Of a stretch of 20,301 nt of DNA, positions 1 through 7,343 are shown piece after piece. Origin of the DNA: a virus. The stretch is taken from positions 1 through 20,301 of the IMG/VR virus record IMGVR_UViG_3300009409_000070; one strand, written 5' to 3'. A program made the position numbers and the translations under genes. The notes under the pieces are model-generated. The model did no database searches and was not told where the DNA came from. It was given only the letters and a program-made list of their open reading frames with translations. Within the stretch, counting starts at the first letter, position 1. Each line of letters starts with the position of its first letter.

Positions 1-1
1 A

Positions 2-178
2 ATAGGTTTCATAGATGTATTAACTCCAAAAAGACGAGACGGTCTTTTCGCAGTTGTTAATGCTATAAGAGACTATGCTAAAGACATGAACGAAATAATG
101 GTAGAGCAAAGTCAAGCTGGAGTGGTGGATAAAAAAACAACAAAAAAATATAAGAAGTATACAAAAACGGGGGAGTAA
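2..178 (+). CDS. 3' end of an unidentified phage protein (partial)
   Basis: An open frame enters from the left edge and ends at TAA 176-178. It encodes 58 residues with a moderately hydrophobic start (IGFIDVLTPK) and a lysine/threonine-rich tail (KKTTKKYKKYTKTGE). The stop overlaps the ATG of the next gene (TAATG), so the two are probably translationally coupled. The downstream genes look like T4-type head-associated proteins, so this may also be a virion or assembly protein, but I recognise no family and assign no function. The start lies outside the window. Confidence 0.7.
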   Translation: MGFIDVLTPKRRDGLFAVVNAIRDYAKDMNEIMVEQSQAGVVDKKTTKKYKKYTKTGE

Positions 179-567
179 TGAAAAACTTAAAAGAAGTACA
201 AAGCTTTCTAAATGAAGGTGTTTATGACAGAGGCATTTTTAAAGCTTTCTTCTTAGCAGGTGGACCTGGTTCAGGTAAATCATTTGTTACACAAGCCGCT
301 TTTGCTGGCATAGGATTAAAAATAGTAAACTCGGATACAATCTTTGAAAGAGGATTATTAAAAGCAAACCTATCTTTAAAAATGCCAGACGAAGAAGAAT
401 ATTTTAGAAACGTAGTACGAGACAGAGCAAAACTTACAGCAAATACTCAATTAGATACCTATGTAAAAGGAAGATTAGGTCTTGTTATTGACGCAACTGG
501 TCGTGATAAATCTATAATCTCTAGACAACATTCAATGTTAACAGCACTTGGTTATGATTGTATATGA
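178..567 (+). CDS. P-loop kinase (zeta-like), N-terminal part of a split gene
   Basis: The 129 residues carry a Walker A motif AGGPGSGKS at about residues 27-35 and a later strand LGLVIDATGRDKS typical of zeta-toxin/polynucleotide-kinase-like P-loop proteins, which phosphorylate a nucleotide or sugar-nucleotide hydroxyl. The frame stops at TGA 565-567 just after LGYDC. The next frame resumes with MIFVNTSLDVAVERN, which is the normal continuation of this fold (base-binding/lid region), so this is half of a protein of about 230 residues. The N-terminus (MKNLKEVQSFLNE, then G) resembles a T4 capsid-targeting leader with a LxE/G processing site. A GGGGGAG sequence precedes the ATG. The break may be a real mutation, a recoding site, or an assembly error. 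The substrate is unknown. Confidence 0.75.
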   Translation: MKNLKEVQSFLNEGVYDRGIFKAFFLAGGPGSGKSFVTQAAFAGIGLKIVNSDTIFERGLLKANLSLKMPDEEEYFRNVVRDRAKLTANTQLDTYVKGRLGLVIDATGRDKSIISRQHSMLTALGYDCI

Positions 568-869
568 TTTTTGTAAACACAAGTTTAGATGTTGCAGTAG
601 AAAGAAACAAGAATAGACCTAGATCAATACCTGAATACATTGTAAAGAATAGTTGGATAAAAGTACAATCTAACATTGGTTCTTTTCAAAGTATATTCAG
701 ACCACAAAACTTGTTAATTGTGGATAATAATAGGTCTGAAAAAGAATTAGTAACCAATACAATTGCAACAGCTTCAAAATATATTAGAAGATATATTAAT
801 AAAACACCAAATAACTATCTAGCCAAACAGTGGATAGCAAAAGAATTACAAGCAAAGAAAAGAGTATGA
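564..869 (+). CDS. P-loop kinase, C-terminal part of the split gene
   Basis: This frame starts at ATG 564, which overlaps the upstream TGA as ATGA. A TTG at 558 in the same frame directly follows an in-frame TGA. The 101 residues begin MIFVNTSLDVAVERNKNRPR, the C-terminal half of the same zeta-like kinase, and contain a basic segment and the tail AKQWIAKELQAKKRV. There is no leader and no second Walker A, so it is unlikely to be an independent enzyme. It ends in an ATGA overlap with the next gene. The ATGA at the break could let ribosomes restart and make a two-piece protein; otherwise the gene is a pseudogene or contains a one-base sequencing error. Confidence 0.7.
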   Translation: MIFVNTSLDVAVERNKNRPRSIPEYIVKNSWIKVQSNIGSFQSIFRPQNLLIVDNNRSEKELVTNTIATASKYIRRYINKTPNNYLAKQWIAKELQAKKRV

Positions 870-3184
870 AGAATTTTAAAGAATTTACAATACAAGAAAG
901 TATCATAGATATACCTCGTAGAACATATGCGCCAGGTGTATTTGATAAGGCCGATACTAAAGACCCTAAAATGAAACCTAGTGTCAAGAAACAAATACAA
1001 GATCAGATTAAAAAATTTGAGGAATATCCTGTGATTAAGATAGCATTAATAGGATCAATTCTAACTAAGCGATATAGAAATGACGCTGATCTAGACATCA
1101 ATATATTGTTTGATGTACCAAAAAAAGACCAAGAAGAACAAAGATTAACACTATCTAAAAAGTATTTGTCAGCAAGTAATCCTGATAACATACAAGGTAA
1201 ATTAATACCAGGCACAAAACACCCAATCAATTATTATTTTATTACAGATCAAAAAACATATGACGATCAAAATAAAAAAGCAGACGCAGTGTTTGATATA
1301 GAAAACGATGAGTTTGTTAAAAGACCAGAAGATTTTTCTTTTGATACAAACTTATATGTAAAAGAATTTGAAAGAAAAGTACAAGAAATAGATGTAGTTA
1401 AAGGTGAATTAAAGAGAGATATAATAGATTACCATGAATTAATTGAATTAAAACCAGATGATATTTTAAATCTACAAGAAAAAATTAATGAGAAATTAGA
1501 AGAAATAGAAGATAGTATTGAACAGATTGTAAAAGTAGGTGATGGTGTTGACGCAGAAAGAAGATCAGCATTTAATAGTGACATGACACCAGATCAAATA
1601 AGAAAATATGGTATTAAAAATAGATTACCTAAAGCAGTTATCTATAAGATGTTGGAAAAATACCATTACTTAAAATTTTATAAGAAGTGTAAAGAAGTTT
1701 TAGAAGATGGTAAAGTTACCGATGATGAAATAAAATCTTTAACAAAAGAACAAATAGATGAAATGAATTTAGAATCTGTTGCTAGTGCTTGGAATGATTT
1801 AATGAGAAGAACAATCAAAGCACCAAGAATGAAAGCAGGTGTAGATTTATATCTTAAATATTTAAGACAAGGTATGAAAGACGCCAAGAACAAGGCGGCT
1901 CAACATGCTGGTATAGATTATAATGAATTTGGTAAAGCAGTTAGAGACGCTGGCTTACCAGAAACAGTACACGAGGCAGTTAGAAGAAGAAAATCTATGG
2001 CATTTACATTTGGTAGATTTAATCCACCAACTATTGGTCATGAAAAACTTATTAGAAAAGTTAAATCAGTAAGAGCAAACGATCACAAAATTTATTTAAG
2101 TAGAAGTGAAGACAGTAAAAAGAATCCATTATCTGCTAGTCAGAAACTAGCGTATATGAAAAAGATGTTTCCTTCTCACGCAAGAAATATAGAGATTAAC
2201 AAAACAAATATGATATTAGATATTGCTACTGATCTACATAACAAAGGTTATACAGAGGTCTTTATGGTAGTAGGTAGTGATAGAGTAAGAGAATTTGAAA
2301 CTATATTAAACAAGTATAACGATGAGAGATCAAGACATGGTTATTATAACTTTGATAACATTAATGTGTTGTCAGCTGGTGAAAGGGATCCAGACGCAGA
2401 CGGAGCTTCAGGTATGAGTGCAAGTAAAATGAGAGCGGCGGCTGTTAAGGGAGATTTAGAAGGATTTAAAAGAGGGTTACCTAATGGTGTGGACGCAAGC
2501 CATTTAATGAAAGATGTTAGAAAAGGTATGAGACTAGGTGCTATTCCAGAAAGTTCAGTTAATATTCATTTAGGTGGTGGCAAAAAACCAATGTTAAGCA
2601 TGGAAGAATTTGGACAACAACAGATAAGAGACCTCTATTTAAGAGATATGATATTCAATATAGGAGAAAAGGTAGACTACACCAAACAAGATATACAAGG
2701 AACAGTTAAGAGAAAAGGTACAAATTATATTGTACTAGAAGATAATAAAAACAATTTACACAAAGCCTGGATATGGGATTGTATACCAATCGCCAGTGAT
2801 AAAGAGGTTGCAGTTAGAGAACATAATTTAAATGTAGACTATGGTTTTGAGGCTGTATCTGAAAAGAAATATAAACAAAAATTTGAAGAATATAAGAAAG
2901 ATATTGTTAAAAAATTAGAAAAAGAATCTTTTGAGATAGGTGCTGACTATGCCAACCATACAAAAGACGTAACTCCTGGTGAAACACCAGAGGCAACGCC
3001 TGTGGACGCTAAGAAAAGAGGCTATCCTACACAACCTGGCTTGGAAAATACCAAAATATCAGAGAAAGATGTAAATAAATGGGCTTCTTCAAGTGATACA
3101 ATAGATAAATATAAACAGAGATTTAAGGAGGAGTGGAAAATCAAGTTGGATCAAACGATAGCGAAGATGATACAAGATTTATAA
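866..3184 (+). CDS. Fusion of a Pol-beta-type nucleotidyltransferase and a cytidylyltransferase-like domain
   Basis: I chose ATG 866 (ATGA overlap with the previous stop) over a GTG 36 bases upstream because it gives the leader MKNFKEFTIQE, like its neighbours. The protein has 772 residues. Residues about 55-85 carry GS (63-64) followed by RNDADLDI (71-78), the metal-binding pattern of the Pol-beta nucleotidyltransferase superfamily. A charged helical stretch follows. Residues about 376-560 form a HIGH-type cytidylyl/NMN-adenylyltransferase domain, with FTFGRFNPPTIGH (380-392), MVVGSDRV and SGMSASKMR (515-523). The first His of HxGH is Thr (TIGH), as I recall for related cyanophage proteins. 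The C-terminal 200 residues are charged with no recognised domain. The reaction and substrate are unknown. The leader suggests packaging in the head. A VHE/A site at 369-372 lies between the two halves. Confidence 0.8.
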   Translation: MKNFKEFTIQESIIDIPRRTYAPGVFDKADTKDPKMKPSVKKQIQDQIKKFEEYPVIKIALIGSILTKRYRNDADLDINILFDVPKKDQEEQRLTLSKKYLSASNPDNIQGKLIPGTKHPINYYFITDQKTYDDQNKKADAVFDIENDEFVKRPEDFSFDTNLYVKEFERKVQEIDVVKGELKRDIIDYHELIELKPDDILNLQEKINEKLEEIEDSIEQIVKVGDGVDAERRSAFNSDMTPDQIRKYGIKNRLPKAVIYKMLEKYHYLKFYKKCKEVLEDGKVTDDEIKSLTKEQIDEMNLESVASAWNDLMRRTIKAPRMKAGVDLYLKYLRQGMKDAKNKAAQHAGIDYNEFGKAVRDAGLPETVHEAVRRRKSMAFTFGRFNPPTIGHEKLIRKVKSVRANDHKIYLSRSEDSKKNPLSASQKLAYMKKMFPSHARNIEINKTNMILDIATDLHNKGYTEVFMVVGSDRVREFETILNKYNDERSRHGYYNFDNINVLSAGERDPDADGASGMSASKMRAAAVKGDLEGFKRGLPNGVDASHLMKDVRKGMRLGAIPESSVNIHLGGGKKPMLSMEEFGQQQIRDLYLRDMIFNIGEKVDYTKQDIQGTVKRKGTNYIVLEDNKNNLHKAWIWDCIPIASDKEVAVREHNLNVDYGFEAVSEKKYKQKFEEYKKDIVKKLEKESFEIGADYANHTKDVTPGETPEATPVDAKKRGYPTQPGLENTKISEKDVNKWASSSDTIDKYKQRFKEEWKIKLDQTIAKMIQDL

Positions 3185-3202
3185 ACACAATTAAAAAGAG
3201 AA

Positions 3203-4810
3203 ATGAAAGATTTTAGTACATATAGAAAAACAATGGCTGTGGCCTACGGAGAGGTACCAAACATATTAGAGAGTACTCTAATGGGTGTCTTATCTGATAA
3301 GCAGCTACAGAATTTAAAAAACACATGGGCTATGAAGACTATGAAAGATGTAACTCCTGGAGTTAAGTCTATTCTTAAAAAAATGGATATGCCTACTAAA
3401 GTTGCAATTGCAGCTGCTAAAATTAACATACTTAAAGACATAGTATTCAAAGAAGAATCAGACGAAGACATTATTAAATTCATGGAGGCTATTGATGAAC
3501 AAGCAGATATAGAAGAAGGTAGAATTAAAGATATATTCACAGCCGATCAAGAAGGTGATAGTATTGAGAAGATTGCTAAGAGATTAAAACTTTCAGTTAA
3601 AACTGTTAGAGATATATTAGGAGAAGAAGTATTAGAAGATATGTTATATGAAGTGGCTGATTCACTAACACCAATGATGTTAAAGGTTCTTAAAAAAGAA
3701 TACGAACCATTTAGAGGTAGAAAGATTTCAGCTGCTAGAGCAAAACAGTTAATGAATATATTAGATAAATTTAATGATAAAAATTTAGAAATTCTAAAAA
3801 AACATAACATACCTTTTGTTTCAGGTGGTGCAATGTCAAAACTTATGGTTAGAAAAATGAAATGGAAAACAACAAGTGTAAATCCATTTAAAGAAGAAGA
3901 CGATCAGATTAATTGGGCAGGTAAATTAGATGAAGCAAACATAGTTTTTAGAGCAAAAGCAACAGATGGTGGTTATTTTCTAGTATTAAAGCGTGATACT
4001 TCTGGTATGAGTGGTAGCCAAGATAAATTTTTAATGCGTCATTTGAAAAACGGTAAAGTTAAAGAATTAGGTTCTCATCCATCGTTAGATGGTGCAAAAA
4101 CTTTTGGTAAGAATAGGGGTATTATTGAAGAAGTTGAATTAGAAGAAAAGAAAAAGGTTAAAGAATTAGACCTACATTTAAAGACTTTGTCCAAAAACGA
4201 TCAAAAACTACCAGAACCAGAAGGCAAAAAAATTGCTACAGAAGAAACTCTAGTAGAATATACTGACAAACAAATCAAGATGGCATTTGGTATATTAAAT
4301 GACCCTAGATACAAAGGTGGTAATTATTCAGGTGCTTATAAGGCAATTGAAAAACTTGCAAAAGGTTTAGCAAGTCATCCAAGTGTTGCTAAGGCATTGA
4401 AAAGAGCCAATGAATCAATAGATACAGGTAAAACATTTGAACAATTAAAAAGTGAAGTTGAACCTAAAGGAAAAGAATTAGAAGAAAAAGATGGTGCTAA
4501 TACATCATCTAAAAAAGGTAGTGTTTGGAAAAAAGCAATGAAGGCCGCTATGAAAAGAAACTACATGAGAAAAGCAGAACATGAACCTAAAGGAAAAGAA
4601 TTAGAAGAAGGCAAATCAGATTTTAGAATTTCTTATAGTGATAAGTATGGTAAACATGCTGGCTTTGAAGATGGAGAAACTTTACAAGATATACAAAACA
4701 AGGCACAAAAATTAAGAGCTAAAGGTTTTAAAATAGATAAAATGGGTAGAAATACCTCACCTATTAAAGAAAGATTATGGCTAAAACACAAAAGAGGAGA
4801 TAAAAACTAA
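3203..4810 (+). CDS. Conserved T4-like phage protein, lysine/glutamate-rich, with HTH-like segment
   Basis: The 535-residue protein starts MKDFSTYRKT and has an ILE/S sequence at about residues 21-24 that could be a late leader-cleavage site. Residues 119-141 (SIEKIAKRLKLSVKTVRDIL) look like a helix-turn-helix. A segment near AKATDGGYFLVLKRDTSG and another near FGILNDPRYKGGNYSGAYKAIEKL resemble blocks I recall from large cyanomyophage proteins. The nonapeptide EPKGKELEE occurs twice. Its 27-base DNA copies are identical, suggesting internal duplication. The very high Lys/Glu content and the position between leader-bearing proteins fit an internal head or scaffold-associated protein better than a regulator. 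No enzymatic motif is visible. Its stop overlaps the next ATG. Confidence 0.7.
   Translation: MKDFSTYRKTMAVAYGEVPNILESTLMGVLSDKQLQNLKNTWAMKTMKDVTPGVKSILKKMDMPTKVAIAAAKINILKDIVFKEESDEDIIKFMEAIDEQADIEEGRIKDIFTADQEGDSIEKIAKRLKLSVKTVRDILGEEVLEDMLYEVADSLTPMMLKVLKKEYEPFRGRKISAARAKQLMNILDKFNDKNLEILKKHNIPFVSGGAMSKLMVRKMKWKTTSVNPFKEEDDQINWAGKLDEANIVFRAKATDGGYFLVLKRDTSGMSGSQDKFLMRHLKNGKVKELGSHPSLDGAKTFGKNRGIIEEVELEEKKKVKELDLHLKTLSKNDQKLPEPEGKKIATEETLVEYTDKQIKMAFGILNDPRYKGGNYSGAYKAIEKLAKGLASHPSVAKALKRANESIDTGKTFEQLKSEVEPKGKELEEKDGANTSSKKGSVWKKAMKAAMKRNYMRKAEHEPKGKELEEGKSDFRISYSDKYGKHAGFEDGETLQDIQNKAQKLRAKGFKIDKMGRNTSPIKERLWLKHKRGDKN
4460..4609 (+). repeat. Exact 27-bp direct repeat inside a gene
   Basis: The 27 bases at 4460-4486 recur exactly at 4583-4609, 123 bases (41 codons) later in the same frame, both coding EPKGKELEE. 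Identity at third codon positions points to recent duplication or gene conversion rather than constraint on the protein alone. Confidence 0.85.
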
Positions 4811-5535
4811 TGAATTATTTAAAAAATAAACCAAACAGTTTAGAGGATATGGCAAAACAAATGAATATCCACACAAACGAATCTGGTTATAAAGAAATGT
4901 TCAAAAAAGAATTGAACAAAACTGGTAGAGCCGGTGTTGGTGCTATGACGCCTAAAGAAAAGACAGAGTTCTTTAGTAAGATTGACAGTAAACAAACAGT
5001 TAAAGAAAATGTTGATTGGAAAAAGGCGGCTGAAACTACAGAAAAATTAGAACAAGACGCTAAGTATTTTAAAACGGAAGACAGTAAAAAAATACCACCA
5101 ATAGCAAAAGATAATAAACCTGGTGTTAAGATCGCTAAGATTAGAGCAATTAAAGATGGTGGCGATAGTAAAGAAGGTGGCGATAGTAAAGAAGGTGGAA
5201 CTGAAGCCGATATGATTAAACTTAAAGGTCAAGTTGAATTATTAAAACAGAAATTAGAAAATGAAAAACATAAGGCTGTTAAGCCAATGCCTAATAAAGA
5301 AACAGGAGAAGTTCCTTTATCAGTTGGTATTGCTTACAAACATTTAAGAGACAAAATGAAAACTGAAGCTATGGTTAAACGTACTGTTAAAACTGATACA
5401 GAAGCCATGCCATCTAATGTGCCTTTAGATACAACAGAGAGAGATAAGAAATTAGCTAACCCAAAAGGTAAAACTATGACTGGCGAACCAAAATCTCCTG
5501 TTGAAATGAATCCAAAAATAAATCACTCATTTTAA
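4810..5535 (+). CDS. Charged phage protein with short tandem repeat
   Basis: The ATG overlaps the previous stop. The 241-residue product is hydrophilic and lysine-rich with no signal peptide or membrane segment. The N-terminal part contains YKEMFKKELNKTGRAG followed by AMTPKEKTEFFSKID, a motif style I recall from T4-like marine phage head-associated proteins. The centre holds GGDSKE twice in tandem, then a coiled-coil-like stretch (MIKLKGQVELLKQKLENEK), then SVGIAYKHLRDKMK. The C-terminal 60 residues are low-complexity. No catalytic motif is visible. It is probably co-translated with the preceding gene and perhaps part of the same internal-protein set, although it lacks the MK-x-F leader. Confidence 0.65.
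   Translation: MNYLKNKPNSLEDMAKQMNIHTNESGYKEMFKKELNKTGRAGVGAMTPKEKTEFFSKIDSKQTVKENVDWKKAAETTEKLEQDAKYFKTEDSKKIPPIAKDNKPGVKIAKIRAIKDGGDSKEGGDSKEGGTEADMIKLKGQVELLKQKLENEKHKAVKPMPNKETGEVPLSVGIAYKHLRDKMKTEAMVKRTVKTDTEAMPSNVPLDTTERDKKLANPKGKTMTGEPKSPVEMNPKINHSF
5158..5199 (+). repeat. 18-bp tandem repeat coding GGDSKE
   Basis: Two exact 18-base units, 5158-5175 and 5176-5193, are followed by the first bases of a third (GGTGGA). The unit keeps the reading frame, so copy number can change by slippage without destroying the protein. Confidence 0.85.
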
Positions 5536-5552
5536 AAAGGTTAAGTATTGCT

Positions 5553-6038
5553 ATGGCAAAACAACTACCTAGAATATATTGTGACATGGACGGTGTCATT
5601 GCAGATTTTATGGCTGCTGCTAAGAAGGTAACAGGAACTACATTTAATCAATCTGATTCAGATAAACATTGGAATATAATTAAAAAAACTCCTAAATTTT
5701 GGTCAGATATGCCTTGGATGCCTGGAGGTAGACAGTTATGGAGTTTTATATCAAGGTATAAACCACATATCTTATCTGCTTATTCACCAAATGATCCTAA
5801 TTGTAAACCAGGTAAAATAAAATGGTTAAAAAAAAATGTTGGCGTATCCAACATGAACAGAATTAACTTGGTAAGACGAATACAAAAGCAGAGCTTCGCA
5901 AAGTCACAAGGCCAACCTGCTGTATTAATAGATGATTTTAAGAAAAACGTAGACCAATTCACACAAAGAGGTGGTATAGGAATCTACCATACCAACACCA
6001 CATCCACAATCCGACAGTTAAAGTCGTTAGGTTTCTAG
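5553..6038 (+). CDS. HAD-superfamily phosphatase, 5'(3')-deoxyribonucleotidase-like
   Basis: The 161 residues show the HAD motifs in order: motif I DMDGVIADF with the nucleophile and acid/base at D11 and D13; motif II at HILSAYS (Ser about 75); a lysine in KPGKIKWLKK (about 87-93); and motif IV as VLIDDF with D127 and D128. The small size and layout fit the NT5C/deoxyribonucleotidase-like group, which removes phosphate from (deoxy)nucleoside monophosphates. Such proteins are common in marine T4-like phages. The true substrate cannot be read from sequence. An AAAAGG ribosome-binding site lies upstream. It is the last gene before a late promoter, so it may be read from an upstream transcript. 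Confidence 0.8.
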   Translation: MAKQLPRIYCDMDGVIADFMAAAKKVTGTTFNQSDSDKHWNIIKKTPKFWSDMPWMPGGRQLWSFISRYKPHILSAYSPNDPNCKPGKIKWLKKNVGVSNMNRINLVRRIQKQSFAKSQGQPAVLIDDFKKNVDQFTQRGGIGIYHTNTTSTIRQLKSLGF

Positions 6039-6049
6039 CCTACTTTTCT

Positions 6050-6057
6050 TATAAATA
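6050..6057 (+). promoter_or_regulatory. T4-type late promoter
   Basis: TATAAATA, the -10-like element used by the T4 gp55/gp33/gp45 late system, lies in the 66-base gap before a probable virion gene, 47 bases from its ATG. As expected for a T4 late promoter, no -35 is needed. One such word can arise by chance in AT-rich DNA; the placement raises confidence. Confidence 0.65.
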
Positions 6058-6104
6058 GTATAAGTTATAACAATAAAGTAAATTTAAATTTAAAGGAGAG
6101 AATT

Positions 6105-6677
6105 ATGTCTTTATGGGGAAACGATATTAAGCCCAAAAATTTGACCGAGGCTGAGAAGAAGGAAGTATACGCTACTGCTTCAGGCTGGGTTAGAGAATCG
6201 GGTTCTGTATGGTCAGGAAATGACAATACAAATGCAACACCAGAAGTTTTAGTTTCAGTGGGACAATTAGCTACGGCTATGGGATCTGCTGACATAACTG
6301 AAATAGAATGGATTACAACAACTGCTGATGTATCAGCAGGTTACACTATGTCTGTCAGAGTTAGATTTAACGAAGACGTGACAGTAACAGGTGCTCCATA
6401 TGTTGCAGTACAAAATGGAAACCAAGGTACTGGCTCAGGCCGTGGACCTCACAATCTAGCTTATGCTAGTGGTACAAATACAAACGAATTGGTATTTGCA
6501 TTGGTAATAGCTGCTGGCAACGCTGCTACAGCTGCTAACGATGTATTAACAATAGGCGCAAGCGCAATGAACTTAAACGGCGGTACAGTTAAGGATAGAA
6601 ATACATCCACTAACTCTACTATTACTAGCTCTGCTGGTATAGGTACAGCTGCTGGATCATTAACGGTTGTTGCTTAA
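6105..6677 (+). CDS. Probable virion structural protein with SWM/Ig-like beta domain (copy 1)
   Basis: A strong AAAGGAG site precedes the ATG. The 190-residue protein opens with MSLWGNDIKPKNLTEAEKK and a YATASGWVRE stretch, an N-terminus I recall from marine T4-like virion proteins. From about residue 65 it has an all-beta repeat-type domain: VRVRFNEDVTVTG, then YASGTNTNELVF, then DVLTIGASAMNLNGGTVKD. This pattern resembles the SwmA/SwmB-like bacterial surface repeat. The gene at 6823 carries the same domain. A late promoter is upstream and a strong palindrome follows the stop. Likely a capsid decoration, fibre or adhesin-like component; the exact location is not known. Confidence 0.65.
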   Translation: MSLWGNDIKPKNLTEAEKKEVYATASGWVRESGSVWSGNDNTNATPEVLVSVGQLATAMGSADITEIEWITTTADVSAGYTMSVRVRFNEDVTVTGAPYVAVQNGNQGTGSGRGPHNLAYASGTNTNELVFALVIAAGNAATAANDVLTIGASAMNLNGGTVKDRNTSTNSTITSSAGIGTAAGSLTVVA

Positions 6678-6699
6678 TAAATAAACAGATTTGACTACA

Positions 6700-6719
6700 A
6701 TTGGTATACGTATACCAAT
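6700..6719. other. 20-bp perfect palindrome after a structural gene
   Basis: ATTGGTATACGTATACCAAT is identical to its reverse complement and lies 22 bases after the stop codon. As RNA it would form a stem of about 8 bp with an ACGU loop. There is no U-tract, so it is not a textbook terminator. It could stabilise or process the 3' end of the virion mRNA, or act as a dimeric-protein operator on DNA. Confidence 0.7.
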
Positions 6720-6729
6720 GGTCTCTAAC

Positions 6730-6746
6730 TAGAAGGAGCTCTTCTA
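6730..6746 (+). other. Small hairpin
   Basis: TAGAAG and CTTCTA flank a five-base loop GAGCT, directly downstream of the 20-bp palindrome. A further palindrome, TTATAAGCTTATAA, sits at 6784-6797 just before the next ribosome-binding site. The 145-base gap is therefore almost entirely structured. Confidence 0.5.
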
Positions 6747-6822
6747 CGTTTAACAATTTAATTGTAAAGAGTAGAACTTTATATTATAAGCTTATAAAAA
6801 AACAATTAAAAGGAGAAAAACA

Positions 6823-7221
6823 ATGGCTAATATAACTAGCATAAAATTTGGAACAGATAGAACAGTTACACTTAGCGGTGGAACAGTTAATGCTTACGTA
6901 TTATTTGACGAAGACGTTACAGTAACAGGATCACCAAAATTAAATTTAATTAACGATAATGCTGGTGGTGACTGGGGTGATGGTGTTGGAAGAACAGCTC
7001 AAATGGTGTGGAAGAATAGCACTGGTGATGAACTTCAGTTTTCAACAATTTACGGTGCAGACACAGATACTATGGATACCGATCAAACACCAGGCGATAA
7101 ATTGACTATAGGGGCTAACGCAATAGACCTAAATGGTGGAACTATCAACGATGGTGTCGGTGAAGCTGTTGATATAACTAACACACCTCAATCAGGTGAA
7201 GAAGCTGTATTTACAGAATAA
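6823..7221 (+). CDS. Probable virion structural protein with SWM/Ig-like beta domain (copy 2)
   Basis: A strong AAAAGGAGAAAAACA site precedes the ATG. The 132 residues are essentially one domain: VLFDEDVTVTGSPKLNL, then GDELQF, then DKLTIGANAIDLNGGTINDG. The end blocks match the C-terminal domain of the protein at 6105, so the two are paralogues. This copy lacks the 65-residue MSLWGN-type N-terminus. The negative charge and absence of signal peptide or membrane segment fit a virion surface protein such as a decoration or fibre subunit. There is no separate exact late-promoter word in the gap, so it is probably read through from the promoter at 6050. Confidence 0.6.
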   Translation: MANITSIKFGTDRTVTLSGGTVNAYVLFDEDVTVTGSPKLNLINDNAGGDWGDGVGRTAQMVWKNSTGDELQFSTIYGADTDTMDTDQTPGDKLTIGANAIDLNGGTINDGVGEAVDITNTPQSGEEAVFTE

Positions 7222-7248
7222 GACGTTTAATACGTAGTCTAAAAGAAT

Positions 7249-7274
7249 TATAGGTGTCCGAAAGGACACCTATA
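7249..7274 (+). terminator. Strong GAAA-tetraloop hairpin, possible terminator or processing site
   Basis: TATAGGTGTCC pairs fully with GGACACCTATA around a GAAA loop, giving an 11-bp stem that starts 28 bases after the stop. It is followed by ATAT-rich sequence, not a U-tract, so termination may be partial. A second weaker hairpin, TGTAGG/CCTACA, lies at 7290-7307, and CCCGAAAAGGGTTTT lies at 7315-7329 just before the next ribosome-binding site. Confidence 0.55.
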
Positions 7275-7343
7275 TAATATAATAATTGATGTAGGCAATT
7301 ACCTACAGTAGCATTCCCGAAAAGGGTTTTAAAAGGAGAAAAA

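Noticed and set aside
2-178. Terminase, portal or head-completion gene for the partial first frame
   Set aside because: Only 58 C-terminal residues are visible and none match a motif I can name.
830-865. GTG start for the nucleotidyltransferase fusion
   Set aside because: The upstream extension overlaps the kinase tail and hides the MKNFKEF leader; ATG 866 forms the usual ATGA overlap.
3557-3625. DNA-binding transcription regulator based on the helix-turn-helix-like segment
   Set aside because: The segment is one small part of a 535-residue Lys/Glu-rich protein in a run of probable head-associated genes; a regulator call is not supported.
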